Shown here: positions 9,740-19,010 of the stretch, piece by piece
Layout: each line of letters opens with the position of its first letter
How positions within the stretch are numbered: position 1 is the first letter of the stretch
Assembly (NCBI RefSeq): GCF_014696065.1
Contig: NZ_JACJPL010000015.1
Span: 186,001 to 250,000, forward strand
Length of the DNA: 64,000 bases
Direction of reading: 5' to 3'
Origin: Leptolyngbya sp. FACHB-261
Lineage (GTDB): Bacteria > Cyanobacteriota > Cyanobacteriia > FACHB-261
Made by a program: the position numbers and the translations under genes
Notes under the pieces: model-generated
Told to the model about the DNA's origin: nothing
The model's database searches: none
Seen by the model: the letters and a program-made list of their open reading frames with translations, nothing else

Positions 9740-10369
9740 TCAGAGGGGGCGCTGGATGCTACGGTCGAGCAGAGCCATCCAGAGGCGGCGGGGGCCTCCA
9801 GGTCCGCTATAGAACAGCAGGTCAATCAGTAGCTTGAGCGACAGATGGGTGAGCTGGTCCGGGGTGATTGCTTCGCCATCGGCTAGATACTCGGCCATTC
9901 GTTCTTGGTAGGTGTTCTGAAAACGGTCCAGATAGTCCCCTAGCAAGGCAGCTTGATGGGGTGGGCGCCCCTGTTCAGTGAGCTTTTCTAACAAGGCCAC
10001 TGCCTGACGAATACGCACTTGATGCTCTGATGCCAGATAGCAACTGATCAGCACCAAGGCGCGGGCTTCCTCAATGTCTAGCTTCTTGCGCCCACCACTG
10101 CCCTTACGTAAGGGACTGGAGGCTCGCATTCGCCAGAGCGAGACGCGATCGGTAAAACCCTCTAGCTTTAGTTCAGCTGCGGCTTGGAGCATGGCATCGG
10201 AGCCTACCCCTGCTAGCGCTTCGAGGGCCATCAACACCAGATCAAGCTGGGCTTTGATGTTATCGAGCTGAGCTGGATTGGGTGTAGCTGAGATGGCAGG
10301 AGCCCACTCTTGCCACTGGGCAGAGCGTGGGGTCAGAGTTGTCAAGGGCCGATTGGACCTGGAACGCAT
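9740..10369 (-). CDS. DUF3038 family protein
   Basis: A 209-residue protein recognised as the cyanobacterial DUF3038 family by its helical core beginning PAQLDNIKAQLDLVLMALEAL and by its position directly before a DUF4335 gene. It is soluble and mostly alpha-helical, with no signal peptide. The frame is open upstream to a GTG at 10504. The ATG at 10369 gives a length closer to what I expect for the family and is preferred, but neither start has a good ribosome site, so the N-terminus is uncertain. It is transcribed away from the UPF0145 gene. The biochemical role is unknown; the conserved pairing with DUF4335 suggests that the two proteins act together. Confidence 0.78.
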   Translation of the reverse strand: MRSRSNRPLTTLTPRSAQWQEWAPAISATPNPAQLDNIKAQLDLVLMALEALAGVGSDAMLQAAAELKLEGFTDRVSLWRMRASSPLRKGSGGRKKLDIEEARALVLISCYLASEHQVRIRQAVALLEKLTEQGRPPHQAALLGDYLDRFQNTYQERMAEYLADGEAITPDQLTHLSLKLLIDLLFYSGPGGPRRLWMALLDRSIQRPL

Positions 10370-10610
10370 GTCTTCAACTAGGATGGGCGATTCAAGCTGG
10401 TGTTGTAGTCGCGTTGCAAAAATCGTAACCGTCCCTGAGACTGAGGTCACTCGCCCCCCAGGGTGCTGAGCTACCCCAGACAGGATACGCCAACAATGCG
10501 CCACCTGTTGTAGTGCTGATTTCTCCAGTCCTAACTGTGGTCAAGGTGCGCTTAGATCGCTATCCTCGACTACTGGGGCTAAAGCAGCACATTTTATGCA
10601 AGGTTAGACC

Positions 10611-10940
10611 ATGATTGTGACCACCACCGATGTGATCCAAGGAGCCAGTATTGACAGTTATTTGGGAATTGTCACTGCTGAGGTAGTCTATGGTAGCAAT
10701 GCCCTACGTGACTTTTTCGCGGGTATACGAGACATTATCGGCGGGCGGACAGGTAGCTACGAACGAGTTTTTGAGCAGGGTCAACGGGATGCCCTGGCCG
10801 AGCTTCAACAGCGCGCTCAGCGCTTAGGAGCTGATGCAGTCGTGGGTGTTGAACTAGACACAGGGACAATCAACCTAGACCAGAGTGGCGTTCTGCTACT
10901 GATCACGGCTACAGGAACCGCAGTCAAATTGCGGCAGTAA
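10611..10940 (+). CDS. UPF0145 (YbjQ-like) domain protein
   Basis: A 109-residue protein that matches the YbjQ/UPF0145 family over its full length. Family features are MIVTTTDVIQG at the start, the central AEVVYGSNALRDFFAGIRDIIGGRTGSYE (positions about 24-52), and the LGADAVVGVELD segment. The family forms compact oligomers of unknown function and is sometimes called a heavy-metal-binding domain, for which there is no direct evidence here (no Cys and no His). The ATG is preceded by AAGG at a suitable distance. It stands alone on the plus strand, divergent from the DUF3038 gene and convergent with recG. Confidence 0.9.
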   Translation: MIVTTTDVIQGASIDSYLGIVTAEVVYGSNALRDFFAGIRDIIGGRTGSYERVFEQGQRDALAELQQRAQRLGADAVVGVELDTGTINLDQSGVLLLITATGTAVKLRQ

Positions 10941-11003
10941 GTGGCAATCAGCAGCAAGTAGCAGCCGCTCGAGAGCAGCAAGAAGCAAGATTAATATAAA
11001 TTT

Positions 11004-13460
11004 CTAAGTCAAGATCGCGCCGCCTAGTAGCTTGCGATAGCGACGCTCGAGCTCAATTGCCAGAGCAGGCCAGCGGCTCAAGCTAGGGTCAATTTGCAGC
11101 GTCTTTTCGGCAGCTTCACGGGCCTGCTCCAGTACGTCTTGATCTTCAACTAGATTAGCTAGGGCAAAATCAGGCAAACCTGACTGGCGCATTCCTAGGA
11201 CCTCCCCCGGCCCCCGGAAGCGCAAATCCATTTCTGCAATGAAGAAGCCGTCGTTGGACTGCTCTAGCACTCGCAAGCGCTGTTGAGCGGTTTCGCTCTT
11301 GGAGCTACTTACGAGTAGGCAGAAAGACTGGGCTGCTCCCCGTCCCACCCGTCCCCGCAACTGGTGTAGCTGTGATAGGCCAAAGCGTTCAGCATGTTCG
11401 ATCACCATGACCGTTGCATTAGGAACATCGACGCCCACCTCCACAACCGTAGTAGAGACCAAAATCTGGGTGTGTCCATCCCGAAAGCGGCTGATCGCGT
11501 CGTCTTTCTCAGCAGAGGACATCCGCCCATGCAATAGCCCTACGCTGAACTCTGGAAACACTTCTTGAAAGTGCTGGTATTCCTCGACGGCTGACTTCAG
11601 ATCTAGCTTTTCAGACTCTTCCACCAGGGGCAGCACTACATAGACCTGGCGTCCCTGCTGGATTTGCTCACGCATCAAGTCATGAACCTCCCGCCATTTG
11701 CTTGCACTAGCCACTAGTGCTCGGGTCTGAATGGCCTGCCGTCCCGGTGGCAACTCGTCAATCTGGCTCACGTCCAAGTCACCGTGCATAGTCAAGGCCA
11801 GGGTGCGTGGAATCGGCGTCGCCGTCATAGTTAGGACATGAGGAGACGAGCCCTTTTGTTGCAGTTTCGCCCTTTGTTCCACACCGAAGCGGTGTTGCTC
11901 GTCGATGACCACCAATCCCAACCGATTGAAACGCACCCGATCTTGGATCAGCGCGTGGGTACCCACTAGAAGGGGCAACTCGCCTGTTTCAAGCTGGTTA
12001 TGGATCTCACGACGGCGAGCCGCCTTTGTAGACCCTGTCAGCAGTTCTACAGGCAGATGCAGCAGATTGAACCAACTCACCAGCTTACGGTAGTGCTGCT
12101 CCGCCAACACCTCAGTGGGAGCCATCAGAGCTGTCTGGTAACCAGCCTGGATTGCAGCCAATAACGCCACCACAGCTACTACCGTTTTGCCAGAACCGAC
12201 ATCTCCCTGCACCAGCCGGTTCATCGGTGCTGTCTTTTGCAGGTCATTCAAAATATCATTCACTACCCGCCGTTGTGCCCCTGTCAGTTCGAAGGGCAGC
12301 ACAGTGTAAAACTGCTCGATGAGTGTGCCTGTAGCGGCTAGAGGCACACTCATCTGTTCAGCTCTCTGGCGCTGACGGCGACGTAGCAAGCCCAATTGCA
12401 GAAAGAAGAACTCCTCAAACACGAGCCGCCGTCGAGCCTGCGCTAATGCATCTCCGTGAGGCGGAAAGTGAATGTGGGCAATTGCCTCGGGCAGGCAAAC
12501 TAAGTTATATTTCTGCCGCATCGACTCGGGTAGAGTATCTTGCAGAGTGACCGCCGCAGGCAAAGCAGCCACTACAGCGCGGCGCACCAAATCTGCCGTT
12601 ACCCCTTCGGTCAAGGCGTATATTGGCACAACCCGTCCAACCTTCTGCGACTCGATCTCATCACGAGCATGGTCCAAAACTTCTAGCTCAGGATTGTCGA
12701 GGGTCAGGCCGTATTTACTCTCTTTCACCAAGCCGGAGGCGGCCACAACTGTACCTGGTGGGTAAAGCTTTTTCTGCGCTTCCTGAAAGGCTCGATTGCT
12801 CTGACGTCCAGCGATGAAGCGACCCAGCTTAATCGAGCCGGTACTGTCCTTCAGGAGCAGATCTAGAATCGTCAGCTTCGAGTTACGGGGACTGGCGAAG
12901 CAGTTACAACGCTGAACTCGGCCTACTAGAGTCACCGTTTCACCTGCTTCCAGATCAGCTATGTTGACCTGGCGAGCATAATCGATGTGGTCACGAGGGT
13001 AGTATTCCAGCACATCGCGGACGGTGTATAGGCCAAGCCGAGCCAACTTTTCACCGCTCTTGGGACCAATTGTTTTGAGAAACTGCAACGACTCATCCAG
13101 CTCAGGCACCTCTTGAGCCCCAGCTTGAGTACGAGTGCGGGGTTGGCGCACTCTAGGTTCTGGTGGCCGCTGACTCGTTTCCAGGGAAGCTTGAGCTTCC
13201 CGTAGGAAGCGTCGGGTTTCAGCCACTAAGTGCTGCCGTTTAGCCAAACCCAGATCTGGGTAGGTGTTGAATTTTTCGGCTAGTTCTCGCCAGCGTCGAC
13301 GCCCATCGGCACCCAGGACCGGGGGTACTGGCTGACTCAAATTGAGCGCTAAAAACTCGGAAAAACGGTACTGCTTGCCCGGTAGATCAGCAAAGCCCCG
13401 TTCTGCTTCAACAGCTAAAGCTCTGTGCAATCGCGGGAAGTCGAGCCCCTGCTGCTCCAT
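11004..13460 (-). CDS. recG: ATP-dependent DNA helicase RecG
   Basis: RecG remodels stalled replication forks and recombination intermediates. The 818-residue protein has the N-terminal wedge/OB domain (for example VTLVGRVQRC) and two helicase lobes with Walker A GDVGSGKTVV, the DEQH box VIDEQHRFG, motif III MTATPIPRTL and the C-terminal QLRGRVGRG motif. A cyanobacterial N-terminal extension of about 140 residues precedes the wedge. The frame is open to a TTG at 13517, but this would overlap the upstream gene; the ATG at 13460 lies 4 bp after that gene's stop and is preferred. The close spacing suggests an operon with the upstream coiled-coil gene. Confidence 0.95.
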   Translation of the reverse strand: MEQQGLDFPRLHRALAVEAERGFADLPGKQYRFSEFLALNLSQPVPPVLGADGRRRWRELAEKFNTYPDLGLAKRQHLVAETRRFLREAQASLETSQRPPEPRVRQPRTRTQAGAQEVPELDESLQFLKTIGPKSGEKLARLGLYTVRDVLEYYPRDHIDYARQVNIADLEAGETVTLVGRVQRCNCFASPRNSKLTILDLLLKDSTGSIKLGRFIAGRQSNRAFQEAQKKLYPPGTVVAASGLVKESKYGLTLDNPELEVLDHARDEIESQKVGRVVPIYALTEGVTADLVRRAVVAALPAAVTLQDTLPESMRQKYNLVCLPEAIAHIHFPPHGDALAQARRRLVFEEFFFLQLGLLRRRQRQRAEQMSVPLAATGTLIEQFYTVLPFELTGAQRRVVNDILNDLQKTAPMNRLVQGDVGSGKTVVAVVALLAAIQAGYQTALMAPTEVLAEQHYRKLVSWFNLLHLPVELLTGSTKAARRREIHNQLETGELPLLVGTHALIQDRVRFNRLGLVVIDEQHRFGVEQRAKLQQKGSSPHVLTMTATPIPRTLALTMHGDLDVSQIDELPPGRQAIQTRALVASASKWREVHDLMREQIQQGRQVYVVLPLVEESEKLDLKSAVEEYQHFQEVFPEFSVGLLHGRMSSAEKDDAISRFRDGHTQILVSTTVVEVGVDVPNATVMVIEHAERFGLSQLHQLRGRVGRGAAQSFCLLVSSSKSETAQQRLRVLEQSNDGFFIAEMDLRFRGPGEVLGMRQSGLPDFALANLVEDQDVLEQAREAAEKTLQIDPSLSRWPALAIELERRYRKLLGGAILT

Positions 13461-13464
13461 AGGC

Positions 13465-14094
13465 TTAGACGCTTTCGTCGGACCAAGTAGAGCGCCAGGC
13501 TGCCTCGGCAGCGGCAACTGTCTGCTCTTCCTGCTTCTGCACTAGCTCGCGTTGTAGACGAGCCAGCCTTGCACTCAGAATTCGCAACTGAGAGCGCCAG
13601 CCCATCACCGAACGATCAGCAAACTCAATCTCGCTCAAGCGCAGGTGTACACCCGGAGCATCCTCCTCAGCAGCCGAGCTCGTTGCCTCTGGCAAAACAG
13701 AAACTTCATGCAACCGCTCACTGATCGCATCTCCTAAGCTTTTGAGCTCACGAGCAATGATCGTGTCTAGCTCCTCCTGAAAACCATTGAGTTCTAACGA
13801 AGCGGCTTGCATGGCTTGAATCAGTTCCTCAGGCATCTGACGCTGGCGCTCGGTAATTAGCTTGCGCAGGTCTTGCTGAAGTTGCTGCCGTTCGTACACA
13901 CTGAGCGCTAGAAAGCGGCTCGGAAAAGCACGCGTACAAAGCTGATAGGTGGACAGGAGCGCCTGTTTAGCTACTGTCTCCGCCAGTACAGTGATATAGC
14001 TGCCGCTGGTTTCTTGAATCTCGCTAGCAACTGAGAGGATCTCGGTCTGAAGTTGCGCAATATCTTTTTGAAGCCGCTCGACCGTGCCAATCAT
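13465..14094 (-). CDS. Conserved hypothetical coiled-coil protein upstream of recG
   Basis: A 209-residue, mostly helical soluble protein. The N-terminal 30 residues (heptad-like, ERLQKDIAQLQTEILSVA) and the C-terminal 50 residues are predicted coiled coils by eye; the middle is an amphipathic helical region rich in Gln, Glu and Leu. No catalytic motif, signal peptide or membrane segment is visible. It is the first gene of a probable two-gene unit with recG (4 bp between stop and start), so a role in DNA maintenance is possible, but that rests only on position. The upstream side is closed by the rpsB-tsf terminator. Confidence 0.75.
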   Translation of the reverse strand: MIGTVERLQKDIAQLQTEILSVASEIQETSGSYITVLAETVAKQALLSTYQLCTRAFPSRFLALSVYERQQLQQDLRKLITERQRQMPEELIQAMQAASLELNGFQEELDTIIARELKSLGDAISERLHEVSVLPEATSSAAEEDAPGVHLRLSEIEFADRSVMGWRSQLRILSARLARLQRELVQKQEEQTVAAAEAAWRSTWSDESV

Positions 14095-14133
14095 GGATTT
14101 TGTATAACAGGTCTCTCAGCTATCATAATTCCC

Positions 14134-14160
14134 AAAAAAGGGCAGGTCACGGACCCGCCC
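14134..14160 (-). terminator. Rho-independent terminator of rpsB-tsf
   Basis: On the minus strand a 9-bp stem with one mismatch (arms 14152-14160 and 14140-14148, loop of 3) is followed directly by six T residues (14139-14134). It lies 66 bp downstream of the tsf stop and 40 bp before the next minus-strand gene, so it should end the ribosomal transcript. Confidence 0.85.
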
Positions 14161-14225
14161 CCTCTAGCTAAAACCCTGTTGCTAGCCAGCTGAGAAAACT
14201 AGCTAACCGGGCAACAGCAGTAAGC

Positions 14226-14882
14226 TCACTTCTGGCCCATCTGAGCGGCAACTTCTTCAGCAAAGTTTGTTTCTTGCTTGTCGATGCCTTCGCCCAGTGT
14301 GAAGCGCACGAAGCGACGGATCTGAATGTTCTCACCCAGAGTCGCAATCGTGTTTTTAATCAGCTCATCCATCGTGATCGCCTGGTCACGAATGTAGGGC
14401 TGATCCAGAAGAGTCATTTCTTTAAGCCGCTTTTCAATGCGACCGGAGATGATCTTCTCTTTGATCTCAGCGGGTTTCTTGGCAAGGTCATCTTTGCCGG
14501 CTTCGATCTGGCGCTCACGCTCTACGATTTCTTGAGGAATATCTTCAATGCGAATATAGTCCACCGGAGAAGCAGCAATCTGCATAGCTACGTTGCGAGC
14601 CAGTTCTTTAAACTCTTCGCGACGAGCGACGAAGTCAGTCTCGCAGTTCACTTCCACCAGCACACCGACGCGGCCACCGGTGTGGATGTAGGAAGAGATA
14701 ATGCCCTCAGCAGCTACACGGCCAGCCTTCTTCTCAGCCGAGGCTTTGCCCTTCTTGCGCAACCACTCAACGGCTTTGGCTTCGTCCCCATCTGTTTCAG
14801 ATAAGGCCTTCTTGCAGTCCATCATGCCTGCGCCAGTTTTCTCGCGCAGTTGTTTAACTAGTTGTGCCGATATTTCTGCCAT
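14226..14882 (-). CDS. tsf: Translation elongation factor Ts
   Basis: EF-Ts regenerates EF-Tu-GTP from EF-Tu-GDP. The 218-residue protein has the N-terminal UBA-like domain ([19 protein letters not shown]) and the core signature [11 protein letters not shown]. It is shorter than the E. coli protein of about 280 residues because the second core subdomain is reduced, which is normal for cyanobacteria and plastids. It lies 24 bp downstream of rpsB on the same strand, the standard rpsB-tsf operon, and a strong terminator follows it. Identification is secure. Confidence 0.97.
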   Translation of the reverse strand: MAEISAQLVKQLREKTGAGMMDCKKALSETDGDEAKAVEWLRKKGKASAEKKAGRVAAEGIISSYIHTGGRVGVLVEVNCETDFVARREEFKELARNVAMQIAASPVDYIRIEDIPQEIVERERQIEAGKDDLAKKPAEIKEKIISGRIEKRLKEMTLLDQPYIRDQAITMDELIKNTIATLGENIQIRRFVRFTLGEGIDKQETNFAEEVAAQMGQK

Positions 14883-14906
14883 GGTTTACGTCCTTAACAG
14901 TCCCGT

Positions 14907-15698
14907 TTACTCTGCTGCTGCTGGTTGCTCAGCCTCTTCAGGAATTTCTGGCACGTCGTCTACGTAGTCTCCTTCAGCACCAGCGTAGTCTTCGTAAGCC
15001 TCTTCATCTTCGAGTTGACCATGGCGACCTTCATAAATCGCGTCAGCTAGCTTACCCACGATCAGTTTAATGGAGCGGATCGCGTCATCATTGCCGGGGA
15101 TTGGCACATCTACGACGTCAGGGTCGCAATTGGTGTCCAACATCGACACGATGGGGATGTTGAGCTTCTGGCACTCTTGCACGGCGTTGTACTCACGCTT
15201 GGTATCGACAACCACGACGATGTCGGGAACCTTGCGCATAGTACGAATGCCACCAAGATACTTGCGCAGCTTTTCCATTTCGCGACGCAGAGATGAGGCT
15301 TCCTTCTTAGGCAGCAGATCCAGGGCTCCGCTTTCTTCACGACGCTCTAGGTCCTTGAGGCGGTCTACCCGGGTCTTAATCGTGGCCCAGTTGGTGAGCA
15401 TGCCACCCAACCAGCGCTGGTTGACGTAGTGGCTACCGCAGCGCAGGGCTTCTTGAGCCACAATGCCTGCTGCTTGCCGCTTGGTGCCGACGAACAAGAC
15501 CTTTTTGCCTTGCTCAGAAGCGGTGCGCATGAAGTTGTATGCCTGGTCGATGTAGCCTGCAGTCTGAACCAGGTCGATGATGTGAACCCCGTTGCGCTCG
15601 GTGTAGATGTACGGTGACATCTTGGGGTTCCAGTGACGGGTCTGGTGACCAAAGTGAACCCCAGACTCAAGCATTTGAGCCAGGCTAAGAACAGGCAT
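14907..15698 (-). CDS. rpsB: 30S ribosomal protein S2
   Basis: S2 is a small-subunit ribosomal protein. The 263-residue sequence begins [19 protein letters not shown] and contains the family motifs [20 protein letters not shown] and [12 protein letters not shown]. The C-terminus has an acidic tail (about residues 228-263, [13 protein letters not shown]), common in cyanobacteria. The ATG at 15698 has a good AGGAG site; the open frame upstream is not coding. The region above it (about 15700-15990) is the probable promoter and leader, where S2 feedback control acts in other bacteria, but no specific leader structure was confirmed here. Confidence 0.97.
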   Translation of the reverse strand: MPVLSLAQMLESGVHFGHQTRHWNPKMSPYIYTERNGVHIIDLVQTAGYIDQAYNFMRTASEQGKKVLFVGTKRQAAGIVAQEALRCGSHYVNQRWLGGMLTNWATIKTRVDRLKDLERREESGALDLLPKKEASSLRREMEKLRKYLGGIRTMRKVPDIVVVVDTKREYNAVQECQKLNIPIVSMLDTNCDPDVVDVPIPGNDDAIRSIKLIVGKLADAIYEGRHGQLEDEEAYEDYAGAEGDYVDDVPEIPEEAEQPAAAE

Positions 15699-16041
15699 GT
15701 TTTTTCTCCTATCGGGTTTAACCTCCATCCGGCTGCACCTGCTCCATTGCTGGCAGCAAGCACCCGATTTGACCGAAGCCAAGCCTCAGCAACCCCGGAT
15801 GTGTGGAATTTAGACAACCCTCTAAGGCTATCACGTAGAGGTCTACACCTGTGGAGTGTGCTGTTGGCGAGATTTCCCAACTTACAAGCTAGTGATCTAG
15901 ATACCGGCTTGAATCTAGGGTTGATATTACAGATATCCATACTTTGCAGCAAACTCTACATGGGCAGCCATGAACAACGCCCCTATAGAGTTTGCTAAAC
16001 CTCAGCGTGGGAATGCCGGAATTGCAATTAACTAGGAGGCT

Positions 16042-16353
16042 TTACCAAGCCTCGCAGCTCTGCTCCTCCCAGTCCAGAATGGACTGCGCGTCTGTTGGCA
16101 CCCCCAGACGCGCTAGATTGGCTAAACAGTATTGCAATTGGTTTTTAAGCCTCCGATACTCCTCGATCAATTCCTGTAACTCGCTTGCTAGTTCAAAGAC
16201 TAGGCCGACACTCGGACACAGAAGCTGCCCTTGACATTTACAGCATTTAAACTGCGATTTTTCTTTGATTTGGACCTCTCCTGTGGGCGGTAGTAAGGCC
16301 AACGGGATTTGGAAGCTGGAGAAACTCCTTTGACTTAGGCTAGACTTGTCCAT
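16042..16353 (-). CDS. Small cysteine-containing hypothetical protein
   Basis: Not recognised. A 103-residue protein with a Cys cluster C37-C38-K-C40-x5-C46 that could form half of a zinc site, followed by a long amphipathic helix (about 50-80, VFELASELQELIEEYRRLKNQ) and an acidic C-terminus with one more Cys pair partner (C at about 72 and 99). The ATG at 16353 has a strong GGAGGAG site 8 bases upstream, better than the upstream in-frame start. Its 5' side is an unusual hairpin-rich segment. The Cys cluster plus helix would fit a small regulatory or oligomerising protein; this is inference. It does not look like a TnpB or other transposase fragment. Confidence 0.6.
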   Translation of the reverse strand: MDKSSLSQRSFSSFQIPLALLPPTGEVQIKEKSQFKCCKCQGQLLCPSVGLVFELASELQELIEEYRRLKNQLQYCLANLARLGVPTDAQSILDWEEQSCEAW

Positions 16354-16592
16354 GCGAAATACTCCTCCATTGTGGGGGGATTTGGGCAACTTGATTAGGT
16401 GGGGAGCAACCCCACTCGGCGAGCCAAATTTTGAGGGCGTTACCTGTGGTGCGGGTAGCGCCTATTTGGTATTCGCTGTGCAAATATTAGCCTTAAAATC
16501 CACTGCATGGCAATAAATACGTCTGGACCCCTTGATTTGACGTGAAGTCTACGTCCATTGTCCCCGCTCCGCTGTAAAGCCTCCAGAAGGGC

Positions 16593-16622
16593 CTGTCTCC
16601 TTCTAAATACCGAAGGAGACAG
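16593..16622. repeat. 11-bp perfect inverted repeat (hairpin)
   Basis: Arms CTGTCTCCTTC (16593-16603) and GAAGGAGACAG (16612-16622) are perfectly complementary around an 8-base loop. There is no T run on either side, so it is not a classic terminator. It lies 49 bp from the larger structured element. Confidence 0.6.
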
Positions 16623-16670
16623 AGGAGCTAAACCGTCGACTTTATAAGTTCTTCGTTTTTCGGAAAGGGG

Positions 16671-16767
16671 GGGAAGGACCTCAGACTGCAATAAATAAGT
16701 CTGTTTTCAATCCCTCATAGGGATTATGCCCTCCCATGATTTGGGGCAAGTCGAGTAGGTCCTTCCC
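16671..16767. other. Candidate structured RNA: four-way junction
   Basis: An 11-bp perfect outer stem (16671-16681 with 16757-16767) encloses three hairpins in series: 16682-16687 with 16698-16703 (6 bp), 16709-16715 with 16719-16725 (7 bp, 3-base loop) and 16727-16731 with 16744-16748 (5 bp). Unpaired linkers are short (0, 5, 1 and 8 bases). This is a cloverleaf-like fold, but without tRNA consensus bases. It could form on either strand, as an independent RNA, the leader of chlD or the leader of the small minus-strand gene. Which strand is transcribed cannot be seen. Confidence 0.45.
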
Positions 16768-16943
16768 GTGTAAAGGATATCAGAAGCACTTCATTAGGGG
16801 TTATGAATAGGGTGTCTAGGGCGACAGGGCAAAGGACAGCCATAGCCCAGTCACTACTTGCGAATCCTTATACAGACGTCAGTTAAGGATGGAGAACTGG
16901 TAGGTTTGTAGAGCTGAGGTTCCCCCCACGCCTGCCGAGAATC

Positions 16944-18986
16944 ATGTCTGCCTCCTCTGTGGCTACTGCCCCCTTCCCGCTCACTGCCGTTGTTGGCCAA
17001 GAAGCGATTAAACTCGCCCTATTGCTAGCTGCCGTCGATCCTGGCCTTGGTGGAGTAGTGATTGCAGGACGACGAGGCACTGCCAAGTCAGTTTTGGCTC
17101 GCGGCCTTCACGCACTACTGCCTTCCATTGAGGTCATTAAAGGTTCTCCAAGCAACTGCGACCCAAGCCGTCCTGCCGATTGGGATGACTGGTGCCTAGA
17201 GGAAATGCGGAGTGGTCGCATGCCCCTGATCGGCGGCCAGCCCATGCCCTTCACTCAAGTCATTCCAGCCCCCTTTGTGCAGATTCCTTTGGGAATCACT
17301 GAAGACCGGCTCCTAGGCTCGGTTGATGTAGGGCGTTCCGTCAAGGCAGGAGCATCAGTTTTTCAACCGGGCCTGCTGGCTGAAGCTAACCGAGGCGTGC
17401 TCTATATCGATGAAATCAACCTGCTAGATGACCAGATTTCCAACCTGTTACTAGGTGCGATTTCTGAGGGCTGTAATCGGATTGAGCGAGAAGGAATTAG
17501 CTGTCAGCATGCCTGCCGTCCTTTGCTCATTGCCACCTATAACCCTGAAGAAGGGGACTTGCGTGAGCATCTGCTCGACCGAATTGCCATTGCCCTGTCT
17601 GCGGATGCAGTCTTGGGACTAGACCAACGGGTGCAGGCTGTGGAACAAGCCAATGCCTATGCCGATACACCCGATCACTTCCTGGCGCAGTACACCAGCG
17701 ATCTCGAAGACCTGCAAACTCAGATCACCTTGGCACGTGAGTGGCTCAAGGATGTATCCATCAGCTCTGAGCAAATTACTTATTTGGTAGCAGAAGCCGT
17801 GCGGGGCGGGGTGCAAGGTCACCGAGCTGAGCTTTTTGCTGTGCGTGTTGCCAAGGCCCATTCTGCTTTGGATGGCCGCAACCAAGTTAATGCAGATGAT
17901 TTACGTCGCGCCGTGGAGCTGGTGATTATTCCGCGCTCGACCGTTGTAGAGCAACAACCGCCGCCACCACCACCCCCGCCGCCACCCCCTGAGAACACAG
18001 AGCAACCCGAAGACTCAGATCAGGAACAGGAAAACGAGGAAGACAAAGAAGACTCAGAAGAACCGGAAGATCAGCAACCACCTAGCAGCATCCCTGAAGA
18101 GTTTGTCTTCGATGCAGAGGGGGTAATTCTCGATCCTGAGCTGTTTTACTTCGCTCAAAATGCTCGTCGTCGCGGCAAATCCGGAGCCCGAAATTTAGTG
18201 TTCTCCCAGGATCGGGGGCGCTACATTCGTCCGGTACTACCCCGTGGCGAGGTGCGTCGGATCGCAGTTGACGCCACCTTACGCAGCGCTGCACCCTATC
18301 AAAAATCGCGTCGCAGTCGCAATCCGGGTCGACGGGTGATTGTTGAAAGCTCAGATATACGCGAGAAGCGCCTAGCCCGTAAAGCGGGTGCCCTAGTGAT
18401 CTTTGTCGTTGATGCCTCTGGTTCAATGGCTCTAAATCGGATGCAATCCGCCAAAGGTGCTGTGTTGCGCCTCTTAACCGATGCCTATCAGAACCGCGAC
18501 CAGGTGGCGCTGATCCCCTTCCGAGGCGAACGGGCTGAAGTCTTGCTGCCGCCTACCCGTTCGATCGAAGCGGCCCGACGACGCCTTGATTTGCTGCCCT
18601 GTGGTGGGGGTTCGCCCTTAGCCCATGGACTCACGCAAGCAGTGCGCGTTGCGGTCAATGCCCAAAGTTCTGGCGATGTTGGCCAGGTGATGATCGTGGC
18701 GATCACCGATGGCCGGGGCAACATCTCTTTGTCTCGCTCGCTAGGCGAGCAGCCACCCCCCGAAGGCAAACCAGATATTAAAGGTGAGCTATTGGACATT
18801 TCGGGGCGCATCCGTGCCTTAGGCCTACAATTGCTGGTGATTGACACTGAAAGTAAGTTCATTTCGACGGGATTCGCCAAAGAATTGGCAGAACGAGCTG
18901 GTGGTAAGTACCACCGGCTCCCCCGAGCCACCGATCAAGCCATCGCCAGCATGACGCGCAACGCCATTGCCGATATGCGCAAGTGA
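16944..18986 (+). CDS. chlD: Magnesium chelatase subunit D
   Basis: ChlD works with ChlI and ChlH to insert Mg2+ into protoporphyrin IX, the first committed step of chlorophyll synthesis. The 680-residue protein has the N-terminal AAA+ domain (about 10-330; Walker A-like GRRGTAKSV, acidic [11 protein letters not shown]), a run of prolines starting near residue 339, an acidic Glu/Asp-rich linker (about 350-385) and a C-terminal von Willebrand A domain with the MIDAS motif DASGS near residue 490. This layout and length are standard. It starts at ATG 16944 and is followed 24 bp later by an amidohydrolase, so read-through into two metabolic genes is likely. The name is secure. Confidence 0.96.
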   Translation: MSASSVATAPFPLTAVVGQEAIKLALLLAAVDPGLGGVVIAGRRGTAKSVLARGLHALLPSIEVIKGSPSNCDPSRPADWDDWCLEEMRSGRMPLIGGQPMPFTQVIPAPFVQIPLGITEDRLLGSVDVGRSVKAGASVFQPGLLAEANRGVLYIDEINLLDDQISNLLLGAISEGCNRIEREGISCQHACRPLLIATYNPEEGDLREHLLDRIAIALSADAVLGLDQRVQAVEQANAYADTPDHFLAQYTSDLEDLQTQITLAREWLKDVSISSEQITYLVAEAVRGGVQGHRAELFAVRVAKAHSALDGRNQVNADDLRRAVELVIIPRSTVVEQQPPPPPPPPPPPENTEQPEDSDQEQENEEDKEDSEEPEDQQPPSSIPEEFVFDAEGVILDPELFYFAQNARRRGKSGARNLVFSQDRGRYIRPVLPRGEVRRIAVDATLRSAAPYQKSRRSRNPGRRVIVESSDIREKRLARKAGALVIFVVDASGSMALNRMQSAKGAVLRLLTDAYQNRDQVALIPFRGERAEVLLPPTRSIEAARRRLDLLPCGGGSPLAHGLTQAVRVAVNAQSSGDVGQVMIVAITDGRGNISLSRSLGEQPPPEGKPDIKGELLDISGRIRALGLQLLVIDTESKFISTGFAKELAERAGGKYHRLPRATDQAIASMTRNAIADMRK

Positions 18987-19010
18987 TCTCAGACCAGAAG
19001 TAAGACCCGA

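Larger units (their letters stand above)
16354..16943. other. Gene-free, hairpin-rich segment between a small minus-strand gene and chlD
   Basis: No convincing gene is present; the one reading frame here (16440-16691, minus) has no ribosome site and a sequence unlike a protein. Four groups of inverted repeats occur: a 6-bp hairpin at 16399-16415, an 11-bp perfect hairpin at 16593-16622, and a nested four-stem structure at 16671-16767. The right end must hold the chlD promoter and the left end the leader of the small minus-strand gene. Confidence 0.55.

Noticed and set aside
16440-16691. Open reading frame on the minus strand
   Set aside because: No ribosome site, overlaps strong hairpins, and the sequence does not look like a folded protein.
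16700-16730. CRISPR-like repeat piece with AATCCCT-CAT-AGGGATT
   Set aside because: Only one copy is present, with no second repeat or spacer at regular spacing and no cas genes; it is explained as one hairpin of the larger structure.
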